Shown here piece by piece: positions 8,727 to 17,134 of a stretch of DNA of 64,000 nt; positions within the stretch are counted from its first letter, which is position 1, and every line of letters begins with the position of its first letter. The DNA comes from Methylorubrum populi (GTDB lineage: Bacteria > Pseudomonadota > Alphaproteobacteria > Rhizobiales > Beijerinckiaceae), in the NCBI RefSeq assembly GCF_002355515.1, contig NZ_AP014809.1:650001-714000 (forward strand), written 5' to 3'. A program made the position numbers and the translations under genes. The notes beneath the pieces were generated by a model. The model made no database searches, was not told the DNA's origin, and saw only the letters and a list, made by a program, of their open reading frames with translations.

Positions 8727-10121
8727 ATGATGGAAGCGGCCCACGAAACCTTCACGCCAGCGGGCCGCCACTTGCGGCTCGACACCTTCGTGCGCCTGCG
8801 CTGGCTCGCGCTGACCGGGCAGAGCGCGGCAGTCGTGGGAGCCCAGTTCGGCCTCGGCCTCAATCTGCCCTTCGGCTGGTGCTTCCTCGTCATCGCCGCC
8901 TCGTGCTGGCTGAACCTGGCGCTGCGGATCCGTTTCCCCGCGAGCTATCGCCTGAGCGACGATTCCGCGGCGCTCCTGCTCGCCTTCGACATCGTGCAGC
9001 TCGCGGGCCTGCTGTTCCTCACCGGCGGCCTGCAGAACCCGTTCTCGCTCCTGTTCCTCGCTCCCGTCCTGATCTCGGCGACGGCCTTGCCTCCGGAGCG
9101 GACACTGGCCTTGGGCCTTCTGGCAGTGGGCCTCGCCACCCTGCTCGCCCTCGTCCACCGCCCCCTGCCCTGGTTCGCCGACGGGCGGATCGAGCTGCCC
9201 TTCCTCTACGTTTCAGGCGTGTGGACCGCGATCCTGCTCGGCACCGCCTTCACCGGCGTCTACGCGTGGCGGGTGGCTGAGGAGACGCGCCAGCTCGCCC
9301 GGGCGCTCGCGGCGACCGAGCTGGTGCTTGCCCGCGAGCAGCACCTGTCGCAGCTCGACGGTCTCGCCGCGGCGGCCGCCCACGAACTCGGAACGCCCCT
9401 CGGCACCATCATGGTCGTGGCCAAGGAACTCGACCGGCAGCTCGGCCCCACCGCCTCGCCGGCGATCGCCGAGGATCTGAGCCTTTTGCGCGATCAGGTC
9501 GACCGTTGCCGCGGCATCCTGTCGAAGCTCACCTCCATGGGCGAGGAGACCGAGGAGGGCGAGAGCTTCCTCCAGACCGTCACCTTCGGCCACCTCGTCG
9601 AGGAACTGGTGGCTCCCCAGCGCGCGCTCGGCATCGCGGTCGACGTCTCGAAGCAGGGCGAGGGCGCGGAGCCGGTCTGCCGGCGCAATGCCGGCGTCAT
9701 GTTCGGGCTGGCCAACATCCTCGACAACGCCGTGGACTTCGCCGAATCGCGCGTCCTGATCGAGGCGCGCTGGTCGGCCGAGCGGGTGACGCTGACGATC
9801 CGCGACGACGGGCCGGGCTTTCCCAGCGAGGTGCTGCTGCGGGCCGGCGAACCCTACGTCACCACGCGAAGCCGCGGTCGCTCACGCAAGCCCGACGAGG
9901 CGGGCGGCGGCCTCGGGCTGGGGCTTTTCATCGCTAAGACGCTGATCGAGCGCTCCGGCGCGCAGCTTCTGCTGTCGAACATCACCGAAGCGGGGCAGCA
10001 CGGCGCCCTGGTGCGAGTGACCTGGGCTCGTCACGTTTTCGAGAGGGAGGCGATTGCGCCCCATCGCGTTGCGCACAATTCTCTGCGACCTCTAACGGAA
10101 CGCGATGCCGCACCCATATAA
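8727..10121 (+). CDS. regB: Redox-sensing membrane histidine kinase RegB/ActS/PrrB family
   Basis: A 464-residue kinase with about six membrane helices in residues 28-185. The RegB-specific loop motif GGLQNPF at 100-106 is the ubiquinone-sensing site in characterised homologues. The H-box AAAHELGTPLGT has its phospho-accepting His at 219. A cysteine in DQVDRCRGIL (260) sits where Rhodobacter RegB has its redox-active Cys265. ATP-binding boxes follow: NILDNAVDFA (N), DDGPGF (G1) and GGGLGLGLFIAKTL (G2). The partner response regulator begins 36 bp downstream. In alphaproteobacteria this pair tunes respiration, carbon and nitrogen genes to redox state. Function by family is secure; the local regulon is unknown. 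Confidence 0.94.
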   Translation: MMEAAHETFTPAGRHLRLDTFVRLRWLALTGQSAAVVGAQFGLGLNLPFGWCFLVIAASCWLNLALRIRFPASYRLSDDSAALLLAFDIVQLAGLLFLTGGLQNPFSLLFLAPVLISATALPPERTLALGLLAVGLATLLALVHRPLPWFADGRIELPFLYVSGVWTAILLGTAFTGVYAWRVAEETRQLARALAATELVLAREQHLSQLDGLAAAAAHELGTPLGTIMVVAKELDRQLGPTASPAIAEDLSLLRDQVDRCRGILSKLTSMGEETEEGESFLQTVTFGHLVEELVAPQRALGIAVDVSKQGEGAEPVCRRNAGVMFGLANILDNAVDFAESRVLIEARWSAERVTLTIRDDGPGFPSEVLLRAGEPYVTTRSRGRSRKPDEAGGGLGLGLFIAKTLIERSGAQLLLSNITEAGQHGALVRVTWARHVFEREAIAPHRVAHNSLRPLTERDAAPI

Positions 10122-10157
10122 TGCACATAGATGACACGAACCGACGAGGAGCGCCGC

Positions 10158-10760
10158 ATGCTGACGCAGAGCGGGACGACGGTGCCAGGCTCGGACACCG
10201 CTTTTCTTTCCGAATCCGATCCACTTTCCGCCTTCAGTGATCGCAGTCTGCTGATCGTTGACGATGACAAGCCGTTCTCGACCCGCCTCGCCCGGGCGAT
10301 GGAATCGCGCGGCTATGAAGTCCACGTGGCCGAGAGTGTCAGCGAGGGCGTCGCTGCCGTCGAGAACAAGGCGCCCGCCTTCGCCGTGATCGACATGCGG
10401 TTGGGCGATGGCAACGGGCTCGACGTGATCGCACGTCTCAAGGAACGCCGTCCCGAAGCTCGCGGCGTGATCCTCACCGGCTACGGCAACATCGCGACCG
10501 CCGTCACCGCGGTGAAGCTCGGCGCCTTCGACTATCTGGCCAAGCCTGCCGATGCCGACGAGATCCACGGTACGCTGATGGCGCAGCCGGGCGAGCGCGC
10601 CGATCCACCGGAAAATCCGATGTCGGCCGACCGGGTCCGGTGGGAGCATATCCAGCGCGTCTACGAGCTGTGCGGGCGCAACGTCTCGGAGACGGCCCGG
10701 CGCCTCAACATGCACCGACGGACCCTTCAGCGCATCCTCGCCAAGCGCGCGCCGCGCTGA
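10158..10760 (+). CDS. regA: Response regulator RegA/ActR/PrrA
   Basis: A 200-residue response regulator. The receiver domain has the acidic pocket LLIVDDDKPF, the phospho-accepting Asp at 79 (AVIDMRLGDGNG), the conserved Thr in VILTGYGN and Lys129 (LAKPAD). A short linker leads to the Fis-type helix-turn-helix VSETARRLNMHRRTLQRIL, which is nearly invariant in RegA/PrrA. The ATG at 10158 is preferred to the ATG at 10131 because GAGGAG lies 6 nt before it. It is co-transcribed with regB and followed by a strong intrinsic terminator at 10789. Confidence 0.95.
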   Translation: MLTQSGTTVPGSDTAFLSESDPLSAFSDRSLLIVDDDKPFSTRLARAMESRGYEVHVAESVSEGVAAVENKAPAFAVIDMRLGDGNGLDVIARLKERRPEARGVILTGYGNIATAVTAVKLGAFDYLAKPADADEIHGTLMAQPGERADPPENPMSADRVRWEHIQRVYELCGRNVSETARRLNMHRRTLQRILAKRAPR

Positions 10761-10788
10761 CGGAAACGGCGGCAGGATCGAGCATCGG

Positions 10789-10822
10789 ACGGCCGGCGGA
10801 CCACCGCCGGCCGTTTCTTTTT
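10789..10822 (+). terminator. Rho-independent terminator of regB-regA
   Basis: A perfect 11-bp stem (ACGGCCGGCGG at 10789-10799 with CCGCCGGCCGT at 10804-10814), a 4-nt loop and then the T-rich run TTTCTTTTT to 10822. It sits 28 bp after the regA stop codon on the same strand. Confidence 0.9.
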
Positions 10823-10942
10823 CCGGCCGCGTCGTCTCGGCCATTTCTGGAACGCGCGGGGAACCCTCGGCCGGAACGGTTGCGCCGGACACCGGCCTCG
10901 GGCTAGTTCGCCGGTCAATGGATTGAACGGGCTTACGCGGGA

Positions 10943-11167
10943 ATGCGGAACCTCATCACTATACTCGGTCTGATGGTGCTGGTCGGCACGGAAGTGTTCG
11001 CCGCTGCCATCGCCGCCGGCTGGGCACTGGCCGGACTGCTCGACCTGGGCGACCGCGTCGGTCACATCCTCATGGGCCTCTTCAGCCTCGTCGCTGCCTG
11101 GATCATGGTCCAGCTGTGGCGCCGCGCGACCGAGGCCGAGCCGATCGGACCGGCCAAACACCGGTGA
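10943..11167 (+). CDS. Small two-helix membrane protein, unknown function
   Basis: A 74-residue ORF with two hydrophobic helices (LITILGLMVLVGTEVFAAA at about 4-22 and HILMGLFSLVAAWIMVQLW at about 41-59), a short polar link (LLDLGDRVG) and a charged C-terminus. No good Shine-Dalgarno is visible before the ATG. It lies alone between the regA terminator and purS. Codon composition and the clear hydrophobic pattern support it as a gene. No function is proposed. Confidence 0.65.
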   Translation: MRNLITILGLMVLVGTEVFAAAIAAGWALAGLLDLGDRVGHILMGLFSLVAAWIMVQLWRRATEAEPIGPAKHR

Positions 11168-11359
11168 GAGGATTGCCGCGGTGACGCAGTCACGAAATCG
11201 CGATAGAATTTCGCTTTGCCGTGAGCAGCTTGTCAGCGGCCTCCGGTTCGCAAAGCTTAATCTCGTTTTCTCGCGCGCGGTCGAGCACCGGCTCCTCCGT
11301 TCCCGGCCTCACCGCCCTCACGCTGCGCGGGCCGCCCATCATCCAAACGAGTGCCTGTC

Positions 11360-11599
11360 ATGAAAGCCCGCATCGTCGTCACTTTGAAGACCGGCGTTCT
11401 CGACCCGCAGGGCAAGGCGATCGAGGCGGCCCTGAAGTCGTTCGGGATCGATGAGGTCTCCGGCGTTCGCCAGGGCAAGGTCTTCGACTTGGAGGTCGCT
11501 TCCGAGAACCGCGAACAGGCCGAGGCAACTCTGAAGGCCGCCTGCGAGAAGTTGCTCGCGAACACCGTCGTCGAGAACTACACCGTCGAGATCGCCTGA
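11360..11599 (+). CDS. purS: FGAM synthase subunit PurS
   Basis: A 79-residue subunit of the three-part phosphoribosylformylglycinamidine synthase (PurS-PurQ-PurL), in which it bridges the glutaminase and synthetase. It has the PurS fold pattern MKARIVVTLKTGVLDPQG, GKAIEAALKSFG and VSGVRQGKVFDLEV. The ATG at 11360 is preferred over a GTG at 11351. Its stop overlaps the purQ start as TGATG. About 190 bp of non-coding DNA upstream is the likely promoter region and includes the inverted repeat CGAAAT/ATTTCG near 11196-11213. purL is not found in this window. Confidence 0.95.
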   Translation: MKARIVVTLKTGVLDPQGKAIEAALKSFGIDEVSGVRQGKVFDLEVASENREQAEATLKAACEKLLANTVVENYTVEIA

Positions 11600-12279
11600 T
11601 GCGCGCCGCCGTCGTCGTCTTCCCGGGCTCGAATCGCGACGGCGACGTGGCCCGCGCGCTCCGCCGCTCCGGCGCGGAGGTCGTCAGCGTGTGGCACGCC
11701 GACAAGGAATTGCCCGCGGGCACCGACCTCGCGGTCGTGCCGGGCGGCTTCTCCTACGGTGACTACCTGCGCTGCGGTGCCATTGCCGGCCGCGCGGCGG
11801 CCATGGACGCGGTGCGTGCACACGCGGCCCGCGGCGGCCTCGTGCTCGGCATCTGCAACGGCTTCCAGATCCTGTGCGAATCGGGCCTCCTGCCGGGCGT
11901 CCTAATGCGCAACGTCAACCGGCGCTTCATCTGCCATCGGCAGTTCCTGCGTGTCGAGCGCACCGACACGCGCTTCACCTCCGCCTATACCGAGGGGCAG
12001 GTGATCGATGTCTGCGTCGCCCATGGCGAGGGCAACTACTTCGCCGATTCCGAGACGATCCAGCGGCTCGAGGGCGAGGGCCGCGTCGCGTTCCGCTATT
12101 GCGACGCCAGCGGCGTGCTGACGGAGGACGCGAACCGAAACGGCTCGCTCAACTCCATCGCCGGGATCTATTCCGAGCAACGCAACGTGCTCGGCATGAT
12201 GCCTCACCCGGAAAACTTCGTGGATGGCCTCGTCGGCGGCACCGACGGCAAGGGCCTGTTCGACAGCCTCGCGGCCTGA
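11599..12279 (+). CDS. purQ: FGAM synthase glutaminase subunit PurQ
   Basis: A 226-residue class I glutamine amidotransferase that supplies ammonia to PurL for FGAM formation. The catalytic cysteine is in GLVLGICNGFQIL, and the His-Glu pair is in MMPHPENF. The oxyanion region VVPGGFSYGDYLRCG and the opening AAVVVFPGSNRD are typical of PurQ. It is translationally coupled to purS by TGATG. It converges on apt, with 110 bp between the two stop codons and no convincing terminator. Confidence 0.96.
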   Translation: MRAAVVVFPGSNRDGDVARALRRSGAEVVSVWHADKELPAGTDLAVVPGGFSYGDYLRCGAIAGRAAAMDAVRAHAARGGLVLGICNGFQILCESGLLPGVLMRNVNRRFICHRQFLRVERTDTRFTSAYTEGQVIDVCVAHGEGNYFADSETIQRLEGEGRVAFRYCDASGVLTEDANRNGSLNSIAGIYSEQRNVLGMMPHPENFVDGLVGGTDGKGLFDSLAA

Positions 12280-12389
12280 GGGTTTCCTTTCGACCGTCGC
12301 GGCATCGCGCGGCGGAGCCGAAGCGGTCTAGCCGCGCGGGCGACCGGATCGGGCTCCGCCGAACCGCGAGAGTCCGATCCAGAGGGGCC

Positions 12390-12935
12390 TCAGTGCCCCT
12401 CGAACTCCATCAGCGTCCGGACCGTGACGCCGAGGTCGCGCAGGCGCTGGGCGCCGCCGATCTCCGGCAGGTCGATGACGAAGCAGGCCGCGATCACCTC
12501 GGCGCCGAGCTGGCGCAGCAGGTTCACCGCCGCCGTCGCGGTGCCGCCGGTGGCGATGAGGTCATCGACCAGGATCACCCGATCACCCGGCTTGATCGCA
12601 TCGACGTGGATCTCGATCTCGTCGGTGCCGTATTCGAGCGCGTAGGCGGTGGAGACGGTCTTGTGCGGCAGCTTGCCCTTCTTGCGGATCGGCACGAAGC
12701 CCGAGGAGAGCTGGTGCGCCACCGCGCCGCCGAGGATGAAGCCCCGCGCCTCGATGCCCGCGACCTGATCGATCCGCCCGCCCGCATAGGGATGCACCAG
12801 CGAGTCGACCGCGCGGCGGAACGATCGCGGATCGCTGAGCAGGGTGGTGATATCGCGGAAGATGATGCCCGGCTTCGGATAATCGGGAATCGAGCGGACC
12901 GATTCCTTCAGGGCGGAGTGGCGGCGGGCTTCCAT
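12390..12935 (-). CDS. apt: Adenine phosphoribosyltransferase
   Basis: A 181-residue purine-salvage enzyme that converts adenine and PRPP to AMP. The PRPP-binding motif [14 protein letters not shown] is intact. The family-specific stretches [32 protein letters not shown] and KKGKLP also fit, and the length is the usual 170-185 residues. It starts at the ATG at 12935 and lies 74 bp downstream of the inositol-monophosphatase-like gene on the same strand. It faces purQ, so de novo and salvage purine genes sit side by side. Confidence 0.96.
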   Translation of the reverse strand: MEARRHSALKESVRSIPDYPKPGIIFRDITTLLSDPRSFRRAVDSLVHPYAGGRIDQVAGIEARGFILGGAVAHQLSSGFVPIRKKGKLPHKTVSTAYALEYGTDEIEIHVDAIKPGDRVILVDDLIATGGTATAAVNLLRQLGAEVIAACFVIDLPEIGGAQRLRDLGVTVRTLMEFEGH

Positions 12936-13009
12936 GCGGGGCGCTCGGTTGCTGACGATGCGTCGGGTTAGATCAGAACGGATGGTGGCGGGCCAGAGCG
13001 CCCGCCGCC

Positions 13010-13804
13010 TCAGGCGGCAGCCTTGCGCAGCAGGCCGATCAGCTCGCGATGCAGCACCTCGTTGCCGCAGGCCACCGAGCGGGCGGCGAGCGGCTCGGCC
13101 CCGCCATCGGCGCTGGTGACGAAGCCGCCGGCCTCGCGCACGAGGATGATGCCCGCCGCGATGTCCCAGGTCTGCAGGTCGCGCTCCCAGTACAGGTCGG
13201 TCCGGCCGCAGGCGACATAGGCGAGGTCGAGCGCCGCCGAGCCGAGGCGGCGGGTGCCGCCGGAGACCGCCATCACCGCCGCAACCTCCTTGAGCAGCCG
13301 GCCGTGGCTGCCGCGGCCGAGATAGGGCGTGCCGTAGGCAACCAGCGCGTCGGCGAAGTCCTGGCGACCGGAGACGCGCAGGCGGCGGTTGTTGAGGAAG
13401 GCGCCCTTGCCGCGCTCCGCGATGAACAGCTCGTCCTTGGCCGGGTCGTAGATCACGCCGGCGACGATCTGGCCGTCGCGCTCCAGGCCGACCGAGATCG
13501 CGAAATGCGGGATGCCGTGCAGGAAGTTGGTGGTGCCGTCGAGGGGATCGACGTGCCAGGTGTGGCTCTTGTCGCTGCCCTCGATGTTACCGCTCTCCTC
13601 CATGATGAGGCCGTAGCCGGGCCGCGCCTTCATCAGCGCGTCGCGCAGCACCTCCTCCGCCTTCTTGTCGGCGGCGGAGACGAAGTTGCCGGGGCCCTTG
13701 CGGGAGACCTGAAGATTCTCGATCTCGCCGAAATCGCGCTTGAGGCCGCGGGCGGCCTTGCGCACGGCATCGACCATGACGGTCATGAGGGGAGAGTTGA
13801 TCAT
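13010..13804 (-). CDS. suhB: Inositol monophosphatase family protein (SuhB-like)
   Basis: A 264-residue member of the Mg2+-dependent lithium-sensitive phosphatase family. Metal-binding motifs are present in order: [22 protein letters not shown] and the C-terminal [18 protein letters not shown]. The usual activity is hydrolysis of inositol-1-phosphate or related sugar phosphates; in bacteria SuhB also acts in rRNA antitermination. The ATG at 13804 ([20 protein letters not shown]) matches family starts. The upstream in-frame extension to 13903 is a shadow. The symbol is by family similarity, not proven orthology. Confidence 0.88.
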   Translation of the reverse strand: MINSPLMTVMVDAVRKAARGLKRDFGEIENLQVSRKGPGNFVSAADKKAEEVLRDALMKARPGYGLIMEESGNIEGSDKSHTWHVDPLDGTTNFLHGIPHFAISVGLERDGQIVAGVIYDPAKDELFIAERGKGAFLNNRRLRVSGRQDFADALVAYGTPYLGRGSHGRLLKEVAAVMAVSGGTRRLGSAALDLAYVACGRTDLYWERDLQTWDIAAGIILVREAGGFVTSADGGAEPLAARSVACGNEVLHRELIGLLRKAAA

Positions 13805-13945
13805 GCGGGTCGGCTCGCAGCCCCGAGGGGCGCCTGGCTGAGAGAGGAATCTGTCAGCGCTTCTATACGCCTCGCGCCACAGCGCCAGGGGTGATCGGTG
13901 CAAGGCCGGTATCCGGCCAGGATCGGCGCCGGGACGAGGCCGTCC

Positions 13946-14560
13946 TCAAGTCAGTCCTGCCAGAATGCGGGCGGTCGCTCCCTGAGGATCCGACCCGCGC
14001 ATCACGCCGCCCATGATTGCGACGCCCGTTGCCCCGGCTTCCCGGCAGGCGCGGGCATTGTCGGCATCGATCCCGCCGAGCGCGAAGACCGGCAGGCCGT
14101 GCGCGGCGGCGCGCAGGGCCGCGACGCCCAGCGCGGGGCCGTAGCCGGGCTTGCTCGCAGTCGGAAAAATCGGGCTGAGCGTGGCGTAATCGGCACCTGC
14201 CATCTCGGCCGCCGCGATCTCGGCCACCGTATGGGCCGAGATCCCGATCAGCGCAGCCGCGCCGAGCATCATCCGCGCCGCGCGGATGCCGTCGCTCCCG
14301 GCGGAGCCCGGCAGATGCACGCCCTGGGCGCCGATCTCCGCCGCCAGTTCCACATCCCCACCGACGACCAGACGTCCGCCGACCGGCGCCAGGATCGCGA
14401 CCAGGTCGCGGGTGAGATTTCTGCGTGCCTCCCAATCAAGATCGCGGTCGCGCAGCCAGACGAAGCGCGCACCGCCCGCGACCGCCGCGCGGACGGTGTC
14501 AGGGAGCGGCCGGTCGGCACCGTGGCGGTCGGTGACGAGGAGCAGGGGCGGAAGCGCCAC
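13946..14560 (-). CDS. thiE: Thiamine-phosphate synthase
   Basis: A 204-residue TIM-barrel enzyme that couples HMP-pyrophosphate and thiazole phosphate to thiamine monophosphate. Family motifs include LLLVTDRHG, VWLRDRDLDWEARRNL, GAQGVHLPGSAG, LIGISAHTV, DYATLSPIFPTASKPGYGP and PVFALGGIDADNA. The start is a GTG at 14560, 6 bp after the thiG stop. It is the last gene of the thiOSGE operon and is probably controlled by the TPP riboswitch upstream of thiO. Confidence 0.93.
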   Translation of the reverse strand: MALPPLLLVTDRHGADRPLPDTVRAAVAGGARFVWLRDRDLDWEARRNLTRDLVAILAPVGGRLVVGGDVELAAEIGAQGVHLPGSAGSDGIRAARMMLGAAALIGISAHTVAEIAAAEMAGADYATLSPIFPTASKPGYGPALGVAALRAAAHGLPVFALGGIDADNARACREAGATGVAIMGGVMRGSDPQGATARILAGLT

Positions 14561-14566
14561 CCCGCC

Positions 14567-15376
14567 TCAGGATCCGACGAGGCCGAGCTGCGGACTCGAG
14601 GGCTCAGCCCGGCCGCGCCGGGGGATGCGTCCGGCCAGATGCGCGAGCCGGCCTGCCTCGACGGCGCGGCGCATGGCGTCCGCCATCCGCACCGGGTCGT
14701 CGGCCTTTGCCACCGCGGTGTTGATGAGGCAGGCGGCCGCCCCGAGCTCCATCGCGATCACCGCGTCCGAGGCCGTGCCGATGCCGGCATCGACGATCAC
14801 CGGCACCTTCGCCCGGCGGCAGATCAGCTCGATATTGGCCGGGTTGGCGATGCCCATCCCGGAGCCGATCAGCGAGCCCATCGGCATCACCGCCGCACAG
14901 CCGAGATCGGCCAGCCGCTCGCAGATGACGGGATCGTCGTTGCAGTAGGGCAGAACGGTGAAGCCGTCATCGACGAGGTGGCGGCACGCTTCGAGCAGCT
15001 CGGTGACGTCCGGGTAGAGCGTCTCGCGGTCGCCGATCACCTCGACCTTGATCCAGTCGGTGCCGAGCGCCTCGCGGGCGAGTTCGGCGGTCATGATCGC
15101 GTCGCGGGCGGTCTCGCAGCCGGCGGTGTTGGGCAGGAAGCGGGCGCCCTTCAGCTTCTGGAAGGTGTCCGAGCCGTGGCCCTGGAGCGAGACCCGGCGG
15201 ATCGAGGCGGTGACGACCTCGGCGCCCGAGGCGCGCACCGACTGCGCCATGATCTCCTGGCTCGGATAGCCGGCCGTGCCGATGAACAGCCGCGAAGAGA
15301 GCCGGATGCCGGCGATCTCCAGGGCGTCGTCGCCGGCGGCACCCGTCTGCGCGAGGGTGGTGTCGTGATGGTTCAT
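14567..15376 (-). CDS. thiG: Thiazole synthase
   Basis: A 269-residue synthase that builds the thiazole ring from DXP, dehydroglycine and the ThiS thiocarboxylate. The probable Schiff-base lysine is in [11 protein letters not shown]. Also present are [53 protein letters not shown] and [13 protein letters not shown]. The ATG at 15376 gives the family start; the longer open frame runs back into thiS. It lies between thiS (4 bp upstream) and thiE. Confidence 0.96.
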   Translation of the reverse strand: MNHHDTTLAQTGAAGDDALEIAGIRLSSRLFIGTAGYPSQEIMAQSVRASGAEVVTASIRRVSLQGHGSDTFQKLKGARFLPNTAGCETARDAIMTAELAREALGTDWIKVEVIGDRETLYPDVTELLEACRHLVDDGFTVLPYCNDDPVICERLADLGCAAVMPMGSLIGSGMGIANPANIELICRRAKVPVIVDAGIGTASDAVIAMELGAAACLINTAVAKADDPVRMADAMRRAVEAGRLAHLAGRIPRRGRAEPSSPQLGLVGS

Positions 15377-15380
15377 GCGC

Positions 15381-15593
15381 TCAGCCTCCCTGCATGGCGC
15401 GGACGATCTCGATGCGGTCGCCCTCGTTGAGTGCCGTTCCGGCCCAGGCGGCCTTGCGCACGACCCTTCCGTTGACGGCAATGGCGATGCCCTCGGGGCT
15501 CTCGATACCCCGTTCCTCGGCCTCCGAAGCGAACAGGGCGGCGAGATCCGTCTGCTCGCGCTCGCAGGGCTCTCCGTTGACGGTCAGTCTCAT
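15381..15593 (-). CDS. thiS: Sulfur-carrier protein ThiS
   Basis: A 70-residue ubiquitin-like carrier ending in the essential Gly-Gly (VRAMQGG), which is adenylated and then thiocarboxylated to donate sulfur to ThiG. It has the family pattern MRLTVNGEP and [15 protein letters not shown], then [10 protein letters not shown]. Its start overlaps the thiO stop as ATGA, which indicates translational coupling. Confidence 0.95.
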   Translation of the reverse strand: MRLTVNGEPCEREQTDLAALFASEAEERGIESPEGIAIAVNGRVVRKAAWAGTALNEGDRIEIVRAMQGG

Positions 15594-16810
15594 GCCACGG
15601 CCCTCCCCCGGCCTTCACGCGATGCTGAGAAGCGCGCCCGCCCGAAGCCGCGGGCGAAGTCCGGCAGAGCGCCCTCGCCGACGAGCGCGGCGACGGCGTC
15701 GGCGGTCGCGGGAGCGAGCAAGTAGCCGTTGCGGTGATGGCCCGTGGCAACGACGAGCCCGGGCGCGGCCTCCTCGATGATCGGCGCGTCGTCGTCCGAG
15801 GTCGGGCGAAAGCCGCTCCAGACCGCGTCGATCTCCATCTCCTCGATGCCGGGGAGGACGCGGCGCGCGCCCTCCAGCAGGGCGAACAGCCCACCCGCGG
15901 TGACCCCGCTGTTGAAGCCGCAATCCTCCACCGTCGCGCCGACAATGAGGTGGCCGTCGCCCTTGGGCGCCATATGCACCGCGTCGGTCCAGACCATGCG
16001 GGACAGGGTGCCGGTGCGCTTCGTGGTGCGCAGCGCCAGCGACTGGCCCTTGAGGGGGCGGACAGGCAGGGCGAGGTCGTCGGGCAGCAGACCCGCCTCG
16101 CCACTCCAGGCCCCCGCGGCCAGAATCACCGTCTCGGCAGTCAGCACGCGGCCGGCGGCGCGAAGGCCGGTGACGCGGCCGCCCTGGCGCTCCAGCCCCT
16201 CCACCGCGACGCCCTCGATGATGGTGACGCCCGCCGCCTCGCAGGCGCCGAGCAGCGCCTTCATCACGAGGCGGGGATCGACCTGCGCGTCGAGCGGACA
16301 GAGGATTCCGGCGGTGACATTGGGGCGCAGCAGCGGCTCGCGGATGCGCACCTCCGGACCGGACAGCCACTCGGCGGCGACGCCCGAGCGCCGCTGCAAG
16401 TCGTGGCGGAAGCGCAGGCGCTCCACCTCGTCGCGGCCTATGGCGATCACCAGGGTGCCGTCGGCGCGGTAGTCGATCTCCCGGCCCGAAGCCGCCTGAA
16501 GCGCGTCGCGAAACGCCGGCCAGCGGCGCAGGGATTCGAGCGCCAGGGGCAGCAGCAGGTCTGAGCCGGGCTCGTGCTCGGCGGCGGGCGCGAGCATGCC
16601 GGTGGCGGCGAGGCTCGCGCCGCTGCCGACGCTCCCGCGCTCGACCACGGTCACCGAGCGGCCGGCCTGTGCCAGCCGCCACGCGATCGACAGGCCGATC
16701 AGCCCCGCGCCCACGACGGCGACGTCGGCGCGCCCCGGCAGCTCGGCCGCGCGCGGGCGCATCTCGAGGCTACGGCGTTGGCCGATCGGCGAAGTCAGCA
16801 AGTCGGACAT
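15590..16810 (-). CDS. thiO: Glycine oxidase ThiO
   Basis: A 406-residue FAD-dependent amine oxidase that oxidises glycine to the dehydroglycine needed by ThiG. The N-terminal dinucleotide-binding motif DVAVVGAGLIGLSIAWRL is followed by the second FAD stretch VVERGSVGSGASLAATGML. The C-terminal part has ATGHHRNGYLLAPATAD, typical of DAO-family proteins. It is the first gene of thiOSGE, and a TPP riboswitch lies in its 5' leader. In aerobic alphaproteobacteria ThiO replaces the anaerobic ThiH. thiC is not in the window. Confidence 0.95.
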   Translation of the reverse strand: MSDLLTSPIGQRRSLEMRPRAAELPGRADVAVVGAGLIGLSIAWRLAQAGRSVTVVERGSVGSGASLAATGMLAPAAEHEPGSDLLLPLALESLRRWPAFRDALQAASGREIDYRADGTLVIAIGRDEVERLRFRHDLQRRSGVAAEWLSGPEVRIREPLLRPNVTAGILCPLDAQVDPRLVMKALLGACEAAGVTIIEGVAVEGLERQGGRVTGLRAAGRVLTAETVILAAGAWSGEAGLLPDDLALPVRPLKGQSLALRTTKRTGTLSRMVWTDAVHMAPKGDGHLIVGATVEDCGFNSGVTAGGLFALLEGARRVLPGIEEMEIDAVWSGFRPTSDDDAPIIEEAAPGLVVATGHHRNGYLLAPATADAVAALVGEGALPDFARGFGRARFSASREGRGRAVA

Positions 16811-16812
16811 CG

Positions 16813-16846
16813 AAAAACGGGCCTTCCGCGGATCTGCCCGCAGGAA
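16813..16846 (-). promoter_or_regulatory. Possible expression-platform hairpin of the TPP riboswitch
   Basis: On the minus strand TTCC-T-GCGG (16846-16838) pairs with CCGC-GGAA (16831-16824). GGCCCG and a TTTTT run (16817-16813) follow, ending only 2 nt before the thiO ATG. This may be an intrinsic terminator or a structure that hides the translation start. Two further small hairpins lie between it and the aptamer (16859-16873 and 16874-16899). The choice between these is inference. Confidence 0.45.
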
Positions 16847-16901
16847 CCGGCACCAGGTGCTTCCCGAAGAAGCAGGGTCCGCTCGAGCGAGCGACCCTCA
16901 G

Positions 16902-17006
16902 GTCCAATCCCTACGCCGGTATGAGCCGGATCAGGTTCGAAGGATTTCCGCGCTGCCGGCAACGGCGATAGCGGTTTCTCAGCCCCTTGGCGGGGATCTC
17001 CCTGGA
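16902..17006 (-). promoter_or_regulatory. TPP riboswitch (thi box) controlling thiOSGE
   Basis: Read on the minus strand, the leader of thiO has the conserved TPP aptamer elements in order: GGGGCTGAGA at about 16987-16978, CCTTCGAACCTGATCCGG at about 16944-16927, and the terminal ACCGGCGTAGGGA. Thiamine pyrophosphate binding to this aptamer normally shuts off downstream expression. The distance to the thiO start is about 95 nt and holds several hairpins that could act as the expression platform. Aptamer identity is near certain; the mode of switching is not. Confidence 0.96.
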
Positions 17007-17134
17007 ACATCCCGGATGTGGGCCCAGCCGGCCGCGCGGTCAATCCCTCACGACGCGGGATCGAGCGATTCGGCCTGCGGAACACACGGCGCCCGAGGCA
17101 TGATGCGGTGTCCGCAGGCACCTTTTTGCAAGAT

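Noticed and set aside
7234..8730. A 498-codon plus-strand ORF antisense to phaZ
   Set aside because: It is a mirror of phaZ and lacks a ribosome binding site.
12280..12389. A terminator between purQ and apt
   Set aside because: GC-rich partial stems exist, but none has a good stem and T tract in either direction.
13898..15430. A 510-codon plus-strand ORF antisense to thiE and thiG
   Set aside because: It is a codon-bias shadow of the thiamine genes; His/Asp/Arg-rich with no similarity pattern.
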